Assembly: GCA_009786415.1 (NCBI GenBank)
Contig: WQTH01000005.1
Coordinates: 1 to 45,581, forward strand
Length of the DNA: 45,581 nt
Origin: Chitinispirillia bacterium
GTDB lineage: Bacteria; Fibrobacterota; Chitinivibrionia; Chitinivibrionales; Chitinispirillaceae
Direction of reading: 5' to 3'
Both the position numbers and the translations under genes were made by a program. The notes under the pieces were generated by a model. That model saw only the letters and a program-made list of their open reading frames with translations, did not search any database and had not been told where the DNA came from. Positions 33,371 through 42,571 of the stretch are shown one piece after another. Position 1 is the first letter of the stretch. Each line of letters starts with the position of its first letter.

Positions 33371-34743
33371 CACACTGTCTCCCCCGCCCCGGCAAAGTTT
33401 CGGGCGATTTCCCAAATATCGCCGGCCCCCATGAATACGGCCAGATCACCGCTGCCAACCATACCCCTTAATTGATTCACAATATCATTCCTGTCGCGCA
33501 CGTAAAGCGCCTTTGCGCCGCCGGCGCTATTTATGCGGTCTACAATACCGCCGGCGTCCACGCCAGGAATCGGTAATTCGCGCGCCTTGTAAATATCCGT
33601 AACTATAACAACATCCGCGCCGCTCAATGACGACGCGAACTGATCCATAAAGTCGCGCGTACGCGAATACAGGTGCGGCTGAAACACGGCGGCAATCTTC
33701 CCATAACCGCGCCCGCGGGCAGCCTCAAGCGTAGCGCTTATCTCGCCGGGATGGTGCGCGTAATCGTCAACGACAGTAACGCCGTCAACCGTGCCGATAA
33801 CCTCAAAACGCCTCGCTACTCCCTGAAAACCGGAAACGCTCAATGACGCCGTCTCAAAATCAACGCCGATCTCACAGGCGGCAGCCAGCGCGGCCAGCGC
33901 ATTCCTTACGTTATGCGTACCGGGAATCCCGATAGACACACACCCAAGCAATTTACCCGTGCGCGATATGTCAAATGACGTCCTGCCGTTTTCAACTTTT
34001 ATGTTGACGGCGCGATAATCAGCACCCTCGTCAATACCATAGGTGATAACACTCCTGCGAATCCTCGGCAGCACACCGCGCACGCCATCATCATCAACAC
34101 AGGCGATAACCGCCCCGTCAAACGGCACCAGATCGGTAAACCGCACAAAAGTATCCTTGATATCATCAATATCCCTGTAGCAGTCGAGATGATCGGCCTC
34201 GATATTGGTGATGACGGCGATAGACGGGTACATCGCCAGAAACGACCTGTCATACTCATCGGCCTCGGCGACTATAATGTTACCGCGGCCTACAATAGCG
34301 TGCGAACCGGCGCTTTTTAGCATCCCGCCTACAAGAACCGTCGGAGACAATTTCGCGTCAGTCAACGCAGTCCCCACAAGCGATGTTGTGGTAGTCTTTC
34401 CATGCGTTCCCGAAACACAAACGGTAAAGTTCGACCGCATGATGTCGCCGAGAACCTCCGCCCTTCTGATAACCGGAATGTTATTGTCAACCGCATACTT
34501 CCGCTCCGGGTTATCCTCTTTGACCGCGCTCGAATAAACAAGCAGGTCGGCGCCGGTTATCAAATCAGGCTCGTGGCCGTGCTGCACCTTTATCCCCAAA
34601 TATCCCAAACGGCGCGTCGAATCAGATAAAGCCCGGTCGCTCCCCGTTACGGTATGCCCGCGCGAGAGCAAAACCTCGGCCAGCGGGCTCATACCCGCGC
34701 CGCCGATACCGACCATGTGGATTCTTTTTGAGAATTGTTTCAT
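33370..34743 (-). CDS. murC: UDP-N-acetylmuramate--L-alanine ligase
   Basis: MurC adds L-alanine to UDP-MurNAc in the cytoplasmic stage of peptidoglycan synthesis. The 457-residue protein opens with HMVGIGGAGMSPLAEVLLSRGHTVTGSD, the Mur N-terminal Rossmann motif. The ATP loop is SGTHGKTTTTSLV, and the central domain carries EADEYDRSFL and ITNIEADHLD. The C-terminal domain contains VDDYAHHPGEI and FQPHLYSRT, both typical of MurC. GGGGGAG precedes the ATG, which overlaps the ftsW stop by 4 nt. murG normally lies between ftsW and murC but is absent here. No ddl or murB fusion is present. Confidence 0.97.
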   Translation of the reverse strand: MKQFSKRIHMVGIGGAGMSPLAEVLLSRGHTVTGSDRALSDSTRRLGYLGIKVQHGHEPDLITGADLLVYSSAVKEDNPERKYAVDNNIPVIRRAEVLGDIMRSNFTVCVSGTHGKTTTTSLVGTALTDAKLSPTVLVGGMLKSAGSHAIVGRGNIIVAEADEYDRSFLAMYPSIAVITNIEADHLDCYRDIDDIKDTFVRFTDLVPFDGAVIACVDDDGVRGVLPRIRRSVITYGIDEGADYRAVNIKVENGRTSFDISRTGKLLGCVSIGIPGTHNVRNALAALAAACEIGVDFETASLSVSGFQGVARRFEVIGTVDGVTVVDDYAHHPGEISATLEAARGRGYGKIAAVFQPHLYSRTRDFMDQFASSLSGADVVIVTDIYKARELPIPGVDAGGIVDRINSAGGAKALYVRDRNDIVNQLRGMVGSGDLAVFMGAGDIWEIARNFAGAGETV

Positions 34744-36266
34744 GGCACGGCTCCCCCGGCTTCCGCTTTACGCACCTTTTTTCTCCGCTCTATCTGGCTC
34801 GATATGTTGAAGAGAATTCCAAGGCTCCACATCGTAAACAGCAGGTTCGTCCCGCCGTAGCTCAAAAACGGCATAGGTACGCCCGTAGCCGGCGCAAGGC
34901 GCGTAACCACCGCCGCGTGGAAGAGCACGTATACGGCAATCATAAACGTCAGCCCAAACGCGATAAATCGGCCGGAGCGGTCGGGCGCTTTAAGGGAAAT
35001 GCTGAAACCTTTGATAACGATAAGCGCAAACACCGTGAACAGCAGCATAATCCCCAAAAAGCCAAGTTCCTCGCCAAAGATCGAGAGCATATAATCGGTA
35101 TGCGGCTCCGGCAGGTGGAACTCCTTTTGCATTCCACGGCCAAGCCCCACGCCGCCAAAACCGCCGTTGCCCAGCGCCGCTTCCGACTGCATGGGCTGAT
35201 AATTGGCGCCCTGCAGATTCGCGGAGGGGTTAAGGAAATTTACAAAACGCTGAGCCTGATACCCGGCGCTTGCCGTGACGCTTTCCCATAAACCCTTCGC
35301 GGCGATGCCATCACCTGCGATATTTGCCGCCGCGATATGGCCACCGCTCCGCGGCCTGAATAAATAGAGCGCGCCCACAAGAGCGCTCATGCCGGTAAAC
35401 AGCAGAATGTGCCTGAACTTCGCCCCGGCTACAAAAAGCATCGCAAGCGCTATGATAAAAATTATGGAGGTCGTCGAAAAAGCCTTCCCCGCAACCACAA
35501 GGCCGCAGATAAGCGCTATGCCGATGTACGGGATGAACGGGCGCAGCCTGCGCAAATCAAATTCCCAGGCCTTGCGCTTCTCCTTAGTAAACAGAGCGCG
35601 TACCTCGCGCGCAATCTCGCGCGTGAAATCGGAAACGGTGGCGCGGAATTTATCGAGCTTAAACCACTCCCTGTTACAGACATTCGCCAAAAACAGTATG
35701 AGCGCCACCCGCGCGAAATCGGAAACCTGAAAAAAGAGGCCGTCGGTAATCCTTATCCAGCGGTGCACACCCTTTATGGGCGGCATAACGATCACATACA
35801 CCAGCAAACCAACCGCCACCATGAATATGAGGAACCAGTACCTGTTCAGTAAACGGTAGTTTATAAAAATAGAGATCAAAAAAACGGTCATGGCCAGAGA
35901 TACAAGCTGCATCTGCCGCACTACAAACTGCTCCGGGCCGCCATTCCTGTCCAACACCACGGCGGATGTTGCGCTGTCCACCATAATGATGCTGGCGCCG
36001 AGCAGCAGCATTACCAGCACAAACAGCCCTATATCATACCTTCTGTTCTTAACAAGCACTCCCAGCACGCCAAATACGGATGTAAGGAAAACTATCAGGG
36101 CAACCGACACGGGCTTAAGCTGGCGCAGCAGAAAATGCTCCGGGCCGCTGTCTTTATCCAGCGCCACGGCGGAGGTAATGCTGCGCACGGTAACAATGCA
36201 GGCAAGAACCAGCAGCGCTACCGCCACAAACAGCCCGATATCGAATTTGCCTTTATTGTTAAGCAC
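34740..36266 (-). CDS. ftsW: FtsW lipid II polymerase with duplicated N-terminal helix pair
   Basis: FtsW is the SEDS-family glycosyltransferase of the septum. The core is clear: VHRWIRI, VSDFARVALILFLA, AGKAFSTTSIIFIIALAMLFVAG, the long GFGGVGLGRGMQKEFHLPEPHTDYMLSIFGEELG region, and the closing GVPMPFLSYGGTNLLF. At about 508 residues it is roughly 100 longer than usual. The first two-helix unit (residues about 7-65) is followed by a second copy (about 76-134), 33 of 59 aligned residues being identical; this would give 12 rather than 10 helices. A basic insertion (FTREIAREVRALFTKEKRK) extends a cytoplasmic loop. The start is uncertain: GTG at 36266 (AAAGG 10 nt upstream) or TTG at 36272 overlapping the murD stop. 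Confidence 0.93.
   Translation of the reverse strand: MLNNKGKFDIGLFVAVALLVLACIVTVRSITSAVALDKDSGPEHFLLRQLKPVSVALIVFLTSVFGVLGVLVKNRRYDIGLFVLVMLLLGASIIMVDSATSAVVLDRNGGPEQFVVRQMQLVSLAMTVFLISIFINYRLLNRYWFLIFMVAVGLLVYVIVMPPIKGVHRWIRITDGLFFQVSDFARVALILFLANVCNREWFKLDKFRATVSDFTREIAREVRALFTKEKRKAWEFDLRRLRPFIPYIGIALICGLVVAGKAFSTTSIIFIIALAMLFVAGAKFRHILLFTGMSALVGALYLFRPRSGGHIAAANIAGDGIAAKGLWESVTASAGYQAQRFVNFLNPSANLQGANYQPMQSEAALGNGGFGGVGLGRGMQKEFHLPEPHTDYMLSIFGEELGFLGIMLLFTVFALIVIKGFSISLKAPDRSGRFIAFGLTFMIAVYVLFHAAVVTRLAPATGVPMPFLSYGGTNLLFTMWSLGILFNISSQIERRKKVRKAEAGGAVP
35865..36248 (-). repeat. Tandem duplication of the first TM hairpin inside ftsW
   Basis: Copy A is encoded by 36072-36248 and copy B by 35865-36041, with a repeat unit of 69 codons (207 nt). 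Both copies begin (F/Y)DIGLFV and share TSAV.LD...GPE.F..RQ....VS.A..VFL.S.F. Protein identity is 33/59, and several nucleotide blocks such as atcgggctgtttgtg are still nearly identical. Copy B joins directly to the canonical FtsW body, so copy A is the added unit. Confidence 0.9.
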
Positions 36267-36268
36267 CC

Positions 36269-37675
36269 TCAACACGCCTTTCGTGACGCTAATTCGTTTA
36301 CGGTTTCCCTGAACATCTCGCCCCTGTGCTCGAAGTTCTTGAACATATCGAAACTCGAACATCCGGGAGAGAAGACGACCCTGTCGCCGGCTGCCGCGAG
36401 ATTAAACGCGGTGCTGACGGCATCTTCAAGAGTTACGGTCTTGTGGATGGGGGCTATCCCCTCCCACTGCGACGACATCCTGTCCTTCGCCTCGCCAAGC
36501 AGTACTATATTTTTGACGGTGCTGCGCAGCGAATTGCCTATAACCGAAAAATCGCACCCCTTGTCCTTGCCGCCGGCAATGAGCTGTACGCTCTTGGAAC
36601 CGAAGGCGTTTACCGCGCACTCTATAGACTCGGCGGTAGTGGACTTGCTGTCGTTGTAAAATTTTATCCCGTTTATCTCTGTGACATACTCAAGCCTGTG
36701 CGGCAGGCCGGCAAAGTTACACAAACCGCGGGCGATACGCTCAGACATTGCTCCCCCCGCCAGCGCTATAGCGGCGGCGGCGCAGGCGTTTATATGATTA
36801 TGCCGCCCGCTGATCTTCATCCGCATAACATCGTCCAATATCTCCCCGCAACTCCCGTTAAACTGATAATGTATGCTGTTACCGGAAAGGAAAACACAGT
36901 CTTTATTGTTACTGCACTGCGTTCCGAACATAATTATATTTGTCCTTTTAGAAAGTTCTTTGGCCCATGATGACAAACGGACGTCATCACTGTTCAACAC
37001 CAGATACTCACTGCGCGTCAAATTATCAGCTATACGCAGTTTGGCATTGTAATACTCCTCCTCGCAGCTGTATCTATCCAAATGGTTTTTCATCAGGTTG
37101 ATAACAGAGGCGACTTTCGGCTTAAACCGGTCAATGGTTTCCAGCTGGAAACTTGATACTTCGGCTACGACGACCGCGTTACCCGAAAGATTCGGAGTGA
37201 CGCCGATCACCGGTGTTCCGATGTTGCCAACCAACGCTGTTTCAAAACCCGCGCCTGTCATGGCTGATGCCAGAAGCGACACCGTCGTGCTCTTGCCTGA
37301 TGACCCGGTGACCGCGAGGAACGGAGCCTTTGACACCCTGAAGCCAAGCTCCATTTCGGACCATACGGGGATGCCCTTTGCCGATGCCCGTACCAACACG
37401 TCAAGGTCTGAACGTACGCCGGGCGAGAGAATTATCAGCTCGCACGACAAAACCTTATCGCTGTGCCGATCCGATTCGCTCTCAACGCCATCAACATCCA
37501 AACCGCTGCCGCGCAGTATCCCGTCAAGACGCTCACGTGAACAGGTGTCGCTTATAAAAACAGCGCTGCCGCGGGCGCGGAAGTACTGCGCCGCAGCCAC
37601 GCCGCTTTTGGCGGCGCCGATTACGGCTACACGTCCCGGAGCTTTGCCGGCGATGTTGTCGAAGTCAATCCCCAT
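36269..37675 (-). CDS. murD: UDP-N-acetylmuramoylalanine--D-glutamate ligase
   Basis: MurD adds D-glutamate to UDP-MurNAc-L-Ala. The product of about 468 residues begins with a Rossmann-type motif (RVAVIGAAKSGVAAAQYF). The ATP loop is TGSSGKSTTVSLLASAM, and the central motifs VAEVSSFQLETI and NLMKNHLDRY are MurD hallmarks. The C-terminal domain has LPHRLEYVTEINGIKFYNDSKSTT split around residue 330 and LIAGGKDKGCDFS. The ATG at 37675 has GAGGGG 9 nt upstream, while a TTG at 37678 lies too close to the murF stop. It follows murF directly: mraY, which usually separates murF and murD, is missing. Confidence 0.97.
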   Translation of the reverse strand: MGIDFDNIAGKAPGRVAVIGAAKSGVAAAQYFRARGSAVFISDTCSRERLDGILRGSGLDVDGVESESDRHSDKVLSCELIILSPGVRSDLDVLVRASAKGIPVWSEMELGFRVSKAPFLAVTGSSGKSTTVSLLASAMTGAGFETALVGNIGTPVIGVTPNLSGNAVVVAEVSSFQLETIDRFKPKVASVINLMKNHLDRYSCEEEYYNAKLRIADNLTRSEYLVLNSDDVRLSSWAKELSKRTNIIMFGTQCSNNKDCVFLSGNSIHYQFNGSCGEILDDVMRMKISGRHNHINACAAAAIALAGGAMSERIARGLCNFAGLPHRLEYVTEINGIKFYNDSKSTTAESIECAVNAFGSKSVQLIAGGKDKGCDFSVIGNSLRSTVKNIVLLGEAKDRMSSQWEGIAPIHKTVTLEDAVSTAFNLAAAGDRVVFSPGCSSFDMFKNFEHRGEMFRETVNELASRKAC

Positions 37676-37678
37676 CAA

Positions 37679-39109
37679 TCAATACCCCTCAAACACTTTT
37701 TCAAGCCCAACGCCGCGGGACCCCTTTAAGAGGACGGTCTCGCCATCTTTCAATACCGAACGGCATACGTCAAGCGCGTCCGCTGAATTTTCCGCGATAA
37801 AAACCCTGTCGGGCGATATTCCCGCCTTGACCGCACCGTCCTTAACATACTGCGCGAACTTGCCGACCGCGATGATTTTTTGGACATCCGCTTTAACAAG
37901 TTCTTCACCCAGTTTCAGGTGGCACTTGCGTGTATACTGCTCAAGTTCATACATATCGCCGACAATCGCGGCCCTTTTGGTTTTCGCCGGCGTCACGTCC
38001 ACAAGATACTTTATCGCGTTGCTCATTGAAGACGGATTGGCGTTATAGCAGTCTACAATGAACTTCACGCCTTTCTTCGATTCCAACATTCCGCGCAGTG
38101 ATACGGGCTTGAGCGATGATATAGCCTTTTTGATGGCGGCATCGTCAACGCCGCACCTTTTGGCGATATATATGGCCGGCAGCGCGCAGTAGATGAAGTG
38201 GCGGCCCGGCATCGACAAAAAGTATTCCTCTCCGTCAACACAAAAACTAACGCCCTTCTCGCTGACATTGATCTTAGTGGCCCTTATATCGCACCCTGAA
38301 GATGTCCCAAACAGCACAGTCTTTAATTTGCGCTCAGCCGCGCCCTGCACCAGCCTACGGTCATCACCGTTAAGCAGCATAAACCCGTTCCGGCCCAGCC
38401 CTTCCGCTATCTCAAACTTGGCTTCCGCCGTATTCTCGATAGACCCGAACAGGCCAACGTGCGCGTAACCGATGTTTGTTATGACGGCGATATCCGGGCG
38501 GCAGATCTTTGTGAGCGGCCTGATCTCGCCGACATGGTTCGCACCCATCTCAAGAACAGCAACATACTCATCACCCTTAAACTTGAGGATGCTCTGGGGA
38601 ACGCCGATATGATTATTCCAATTAGTGAAGGTTTCACCAATGGAGACATTTTTGCCGGAGATTTTTATGTTCTTGAGCAGCTCCGAAATAAAGCTGCGCG
38701 TAGTCGTCTTGCCGTTTGAGCCGGTAATGCCTACGGTCAGAAGCCCCATCTCTTTACGGTAACGGGCGGCCATTTTCTGTATTGCCTTTAAGGTGTCGCT
38801 AACGACAATACACTTTTTGTGATATTTCGCCGGTATCACCTTAATCCCCTTTTTATCAACAATCGCCGCAATCGCACCCTGCTTAAAGGCGGCCTCTGCG
38901 TAGTGGTGGCCGTCGTCGGTATCGCTGCGCAGGGCGATAAAGACATCCCCCTCGCCTACCTTGCGCGAATCGTTCCATACGATGTTGACTTTACTCTTGC
39001 GGCCAAGCGCCGACATATCGGATTTGCCGCCGCCCCACTCGATAAGCGAACCGACCGTAAGCTCGGTTTTGCTGCCGGCCTGACACTCATGCCCAAGTTT
39101 ACTCTGCAT
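37679..39109 (-). CDS. murF: UDP-N-acetylmuramoyl-tripeptide--D-alanyl-D-alanine ligase
   Basis: MurF adds D-Ala-D-Ala to complete the UDP-MurNAc-pentapeptide. The product of about 476 residues has the N-terminal substrate-binding element VNIVWNDSRKVGEGDVFIALRS, the ATP loop GITGSNGKTTTRSFI, the central ATEWNNH-equivalent FTNWNNHIGVPQSIL, and EMGANHVGEI followed by ITNIGYAHVGLFGS. The C-terminal domain shows VDCYNANPSSMSNAI, a MurF hallmark. The ATG at 39109 is favoured by GGTGGAG just upstream and family length; a codon at 39160 would add a non-conserved extension. It overlaps the murE stop by 11 nt. Confidence 0.97.
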   Translation of the reverse strand: MQSKLGHECQAGSKTELTVGSLIEWGGGKSDMSALGRKSKVNIVWNDSRKVGEGDVFIALRSDTDDGHHYAEAAFKQGAIAAIVDKKGIKVIPAKYHKKCIVVSDTLKAIQKMAARYRKEMGLLTVGITGSNGKTTTRSFISELLKNIKISGKNVSIGETFTNWNNHIGVPQSILKFKGDEYVAVLEMGANHVGEIRPLTKICRPDIAVITNIGYAHVGLFGSIENTAEAKFEIAEGLGRNGFMLLNGDDRRLVQGAAERKLKTVLFGTSSGCDIRATKINVSEKGVSFCVDGEEYFLSMPGRHFIYCALPAIYIAKRCGVDDAAIKKAISSLKPVSLRGMLESKKGVKFIVDCYNANPSSMSNAIKYLVDVTPAKTKRAAIVGDMYELEQYTRKCHLKLGEELVKADVQKIIAVGKFAQYVKDGAVKAGISPDRVFIAENSADALDVCRSVLKDGETVLLKGSRGVGLEKVFEGY

Positions 39110-40586
39110 TTTTCTCCACCATCTTCCTGTAAAGGTTAATAACCTCTTCCCTGTCGTCAAAGTGATAACGGGTCCCGCAAATCTCCTGATACGTCTCGTG
39201 CCCCTTGCCGGCTATGACCACGCAATCTCCCGGTTTCGCGCTGCGCAGCGCGCTATTTATGGCTTCCCTGCGGTCCGCTACCACCGTATACGGGAAATCA
39301 AGCGGCATACCCTTCACTATCTCGGCGATAATCGCGTCCGGCTTCTCGGAACGCGGATTGTCCGACGTTACGACCGCCATATCGCAATTTTGGGCTACGG
39401 CTTTCGCCATAAGCGGGCGCTTCGTCCTGTCTCTGTCGCCGCCGCACCCGAATACGCAAATCAGGCGCCCAGACGTTAAATCGGAGGACGTTTTCAAGAT
39501 GTTGACAAGCGCGTCGGGCGTATGCGCGTAATCGACTATTACTGTGAACGGCGCGTCAATCTCCACCTTATCCATCCGCCCGGAAACTACTCGCGTCGCG
39601 GCAAGCGCGGCGGCAATTATTTCATGGCCGATGCCAAGAGAAAAAGCTCCGGCAATCATCGCCGTCATATTGTAGACGTTAAACGCTCCCCTCAATAAAC
39701 TTGTGAAGCCGTATTCGCACCCGTCATAAACAATATCAACGGCAGTCCCGCTCCAGTCACACTTACTGCCGGCAATCCTTACATCGGCATCTTCTGCCCT
39801 GCCATACGTCAACACCCTGCACATCCCCTTCAACTCCCCGGCAAGCCTCCCGCCGTACTCATCATCAACATTTATAACCGCGCAGCCACGGCCTTTCAGG
39901 TAATCAACAAAAATCAATTTTTTAGCCTGATAATAGTTCTCCATCGACCCGTGGAAATCCAAATGGTCCTGAGTCAGATTAGTCCACACGGCAACATCAA
40001 ACTCCATCCCGGCCACACGGTTAAGCGCGAGCGAGTGGGATGATACCTCCATTGAAATCGCCTTGGGCGTTACCTTCGCCTCGCTGATGAGTCTGAAGAT
40101 ATCGACAGACTCCGGCGTAGTATGCGTCGCGGCGACCCTTTCGCTGCCCAAACAGTTTTCTACCGTGCCAAACATCCACACGCGGTCCCCGCCCGCAAAA
40201 CAATCAAGCAGGTATTTGAACAGATACGCCGTAGTAGTCTTCCCGTTGGTACCCGTAACACCAACCGTTGTCATCCCCGGCAAATCAATGCCCCAAAGCG
40301 CCTTGCCCAAAACGCCCGGCGCTGTCCTTATATCCTTAACCACCGCGCAAGGGGCCGATATCCCCTCCTGACGATTTTCCGAAATCACCGCAGCCGCGCC
40401 GCTCTTTATCGCCGGTTCGATAAACGTATCGCCGTGAGCCTTTATACCCGGAATAGCCACATAAACCGCCCCCGGCCTGACACAGCGGGAGTCGTAGACT
40501 ACATCGCTGACAACCGGATTATCATCCCCGGCCCTCTCTACGACATTAAGTCCCGACGCGTTTAAGAGTTCGTTCAGGCGCATCAT
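39099..40586 (-). CDS. murE: UDP-MurNAc-L-Ala-D-Glu--meso-diaminopimelate ligase
   Basis: MurE adds the third residue of the stem peptide. In this protein of about 495 residues the motif DNPR (about 409-412, VTSDNPRSEKPDAI) is the signature of meso-diaminopimelate-specific enzymes, so the wall is predicted to be DAP-type. Other motifs are DSRCVRPGAVYVAIPG, ATP loop TGTNGKTTTAYL (about 111-122), THTTPES and ISMEVSSHSLALNRV, TNLTQDHLDFHGSMENY and VDYAHTPDAL. The start at 40586 (ATG ATG) overlaps the ftsI stop. The GKGHE element (IAGKGHETYQ) is intact. Confidence 0.97.
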   Translation of the reverse strand: MMRLNELLNASGLNVVERAGDDNPVVSDVVYDSRCVRPGAVYVAIPGIKAHGDTFIEPAIKSGAAAVISENRQEGISAPCAVVKDIRTAPGVLGKALWGIDLPGMTTVGVTGTNGKTTTAYLFKYLLDCFAGGDRVWMFGTVENCLGSERVAATHTTPESVDIFRLISEAKVTPKAISMEVSSHSLALNRVAGMEFDVAVWTNLTQDHLDFHGSMENYYQAKKLIFVDYLKGRGCAVINVDDEYGGRLAGELKGMCRVLTYGRAEDADVRIAGSKCDWSGTAVDIVYDGCEYGFTSLLRGAFNVYNMTAMIAGAFSLGIGHEIIAAALAATRVVSGRMDKVEIDAPFTVIVDYAHTPDALVNILKTSSDLTSGRLICVFGCGGDRDRTKRPLMAKAVAQNCDMAVVTSDNPRSEKPDAIIAEIVKGMPLDFPYTVVADRREAINSALRSAKPGDCVVIAGKGHETYQEICGTRYHFDDREEVINLYRKMVEKNAE

Positions 40587-42571
40587 TTTTTCACCACCGT
40601 TCCATAAAGCGTACACACCGCCGACGACGCGGCCTTTTCTCCCGGCGCAATGCTTTGCCTTGTAACAAACCCGCTGCCCACCGCGTACACCGGAATGCCG
40701 CTGGCGTTAAACAGGTTGAACGCGTCGCGCATATCCTTGCCCACGCCGTTCGGCACGATCCGCGCCGCGCTGTCAGCCGTAAAATCCGTATACAGCACAA
40801 CGCCGCCCCTCATAATGCTGCCGGCCGGCGGCGCCTGATGACGCACGATATCGCCGTCACCCGCGAACGTGTAGGTAAATTTCGCGGAGTCTAACCGCGC
40901 CGCCGCGCCGCGCCTTGTAAGCCCGCCAACCTCCGGAACAACCGTACGCCTGCTGCCGGCAATATTTCCGGTCGCCGTCGCCGGCTTGAGGTATTCGAGG
41001 TCGGGATGCGCTATAACCATCTCCATTATCCTTTTGAACGCCGGGGCGGCCGCCACGCCGCCGGTCTCACGGCCTGCCGGTTCGTCGAACACCACGCCGC
41101 ATAAGAGTTCGGGAGCTTCCGCCGGAAGAAAACCGATGAACGACGACCAGTGCCTGTCGTCCGTATATGTTTTCGTATGACTGTCCCACTTGCGGCTCGT
41201 ACCGGTTTTCCCCGCGACTCTTATACCGTCCATCCTTGCGCGCCCGGCGGTGCCTTCCCTGCTCTCCACCACATTTATCATCATATCGCGCAGATTAGCC
41301 GCGACCTCCGGCGGCATTACCGGGCGTACAGGCGACCTGGCCTCGGCGCTCTCTATAATTCTGCCCTCTTTGGTCTGAACCCTTTCGCTTATAACCGGCA
41401 GCAGCAGATCGCCGCCGTTCGCAACGCTCGCGTAGGCCCTCATCATCTGCAAAAGCGTTGCCATTACCTCGTAGCCCATAGCCCCTATCGCAGCTCTCGA
41501 ACGGTTCCCCGACCACTTGTCAGGCGGGTGCAAAACCCCCGACTCCTCGCCGTAAAAACGCTCGTGCGTCTTGGCGCCAAAGCCGAACCTGTCGATATGG
41601 CGATAAAACTGCTCATTGGTGAACTTGTTTGCGACCTGAGCGAGAACCACATTGCATGACATGGCTATAGCCCTCTTGAACGTAATCTCCTGCCCGTGCG
41701 GCGGCCAGCACTTTATGGGCCTTTCGCCGGGGATCTCAAGCGTGCCGTTGCAGTCAAAAACGGTGGAGTCGGTAACCACCTTCTCCCGCAGCGCAATGGC
41801 GGCGGTGATGACCTTAAAGGTTGAGCCCACCTCGTAGGCAACGCTGACGCAGCTGTTCTTCATGTCATCCTCCGAGGGTGGCTTTGACACGTTGGGATTG
41901 AATGACGGTTCGTTGGCCATCGCCAGAATTTTTCCGGTATTCGGTTCCATCACAATCGCCATCGCTCCCTTTGCGTTAAGCTCCCTGACTCTTTGCCTTA
42001 GCACATGCTGGACTATCTCCTGCATATGCTGATCTATGGTCAAATAAACATCATTCCCGTCCTGCGGCTCCTCGTTCAGCAAGCCGATCGTCTTGTACGC
42101 TCTCTGCCTGCCGTCTTTGCCGATCACCCTCAAACCGTCCACTCCGAGAAGGTGGTGGTCAAACGTGTACTCTATGCCGCTGCGCCCCAAACCTCCGGTA
42201 CCTACGAACCCGATAAGGTTGCCCGCCAAATCCTCTTTCGGGTACTTGCGGCGCATAACCAGATCACCGTCCGAAGTCCGGCGCGGAACGCTGGTCGTAA
42301 ACGAGCGCCCCTTGCGGTCGTATATATCTCCGCGCTTCGCGCCGATCTTTCTCTCCTGCTCAACCCGTTTCCTTATCACTTCCGCGTGCCTTTTCCCGTC
42401 TACAAGCTGTATCTTGACAAGCCTTGCCACCACAACCGAGAGAAACAAAGCCAGTACAAGTGAAACAATAACCAACCTCGCCCCGTACTGCCCTTCCATC
42501 AGTTTTCCCAAAAAAACCGCCCGCGCTGCAAAAGAAGACGCCTGCTTCGTTTTCTTCCGGGCCACTTTCAA
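40583..42571 (-). CDS. ftsI: Septal transpeptidase FtsI (PBP3) with C-terminal PASTA domains
   Basis: FtsI is the class B penicillin-binding protein that cross-links septal peptidoglycan with FtsW. The 662-residue protein has one N-terminal membrane helix (about 31-53). The transpeptidase motifs are all present: S250-Thr-Phe-Lys253 in VGSTFKVITAA, S305-Cys-Asn in AMSCNVVL and KTGT at about 455-458. The N-terminal pedestal is short. After about residue 550 two PASTA-like units follow (VPEVGGLTRRGAAARLDSA and VPNGVGKDMRDAFNLFNASG). The start is the TTG at 42571, overlapping the ftsL stop, or the GTG two codons later; the first fits the tight overlap pattern of the cluster. Confidence 0.95.
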   Translation of the reverse strand: MKVARKKTKQASSFAARAVFLGKLMEGQYGARLVIVSLVLALFLSVVVARLVKIQLVDGKRHAEVIRKRVEQERKIGAKRGDIYDRKGRSFTTSVPRRTSDGDLVMRRKYPKEDLAGNLIGFVGTGGLGRSGIEYTFDHHLLGVDGLRVIGKDGRQRAYKTIGLLNEEPQDGNDVYLTIDQHMQEIVQHVLRQRVRELNAKGAMAIVMEPNTGKILAMANEPSFNPNVSKPPSEDDMKNSCVSVAYEVGSTFKVITAAIALREKVVTDSTVFDCNGTLEIPGERPIKCWPPHGQEITFKRAIAMSCNVVLAQVANKFTNEQFYRHIDRFGFGAKTHERFYGEESGVLHPPDKWSGNRSRAAIGAMGYEVMATLLQMMRAYASVANGGDLLLPVISERVQTKEGRIIESAEARSPVRPVMPPEVAANLRDMMINVVESREGTAGRARMDGIRVAGKTGTSRKWDSHTKTYTDDRHWSSFIGFLPAEAPELLCGVVFDEPAGRETGGVAAAPAFKRIMEMVIAHPDLEYLKPATATGNIAGSRRTVVPEVGGLTRRGAAARLDSAKFTYTFAGDGDIVRHQAPPAGSIMRGGVVLYTDFTADSAARIVPNGVGKDMRDAFNLFNASGIPVYAVGSGFVTRQSIAPGEKAASSAVCTLYGTVVKK

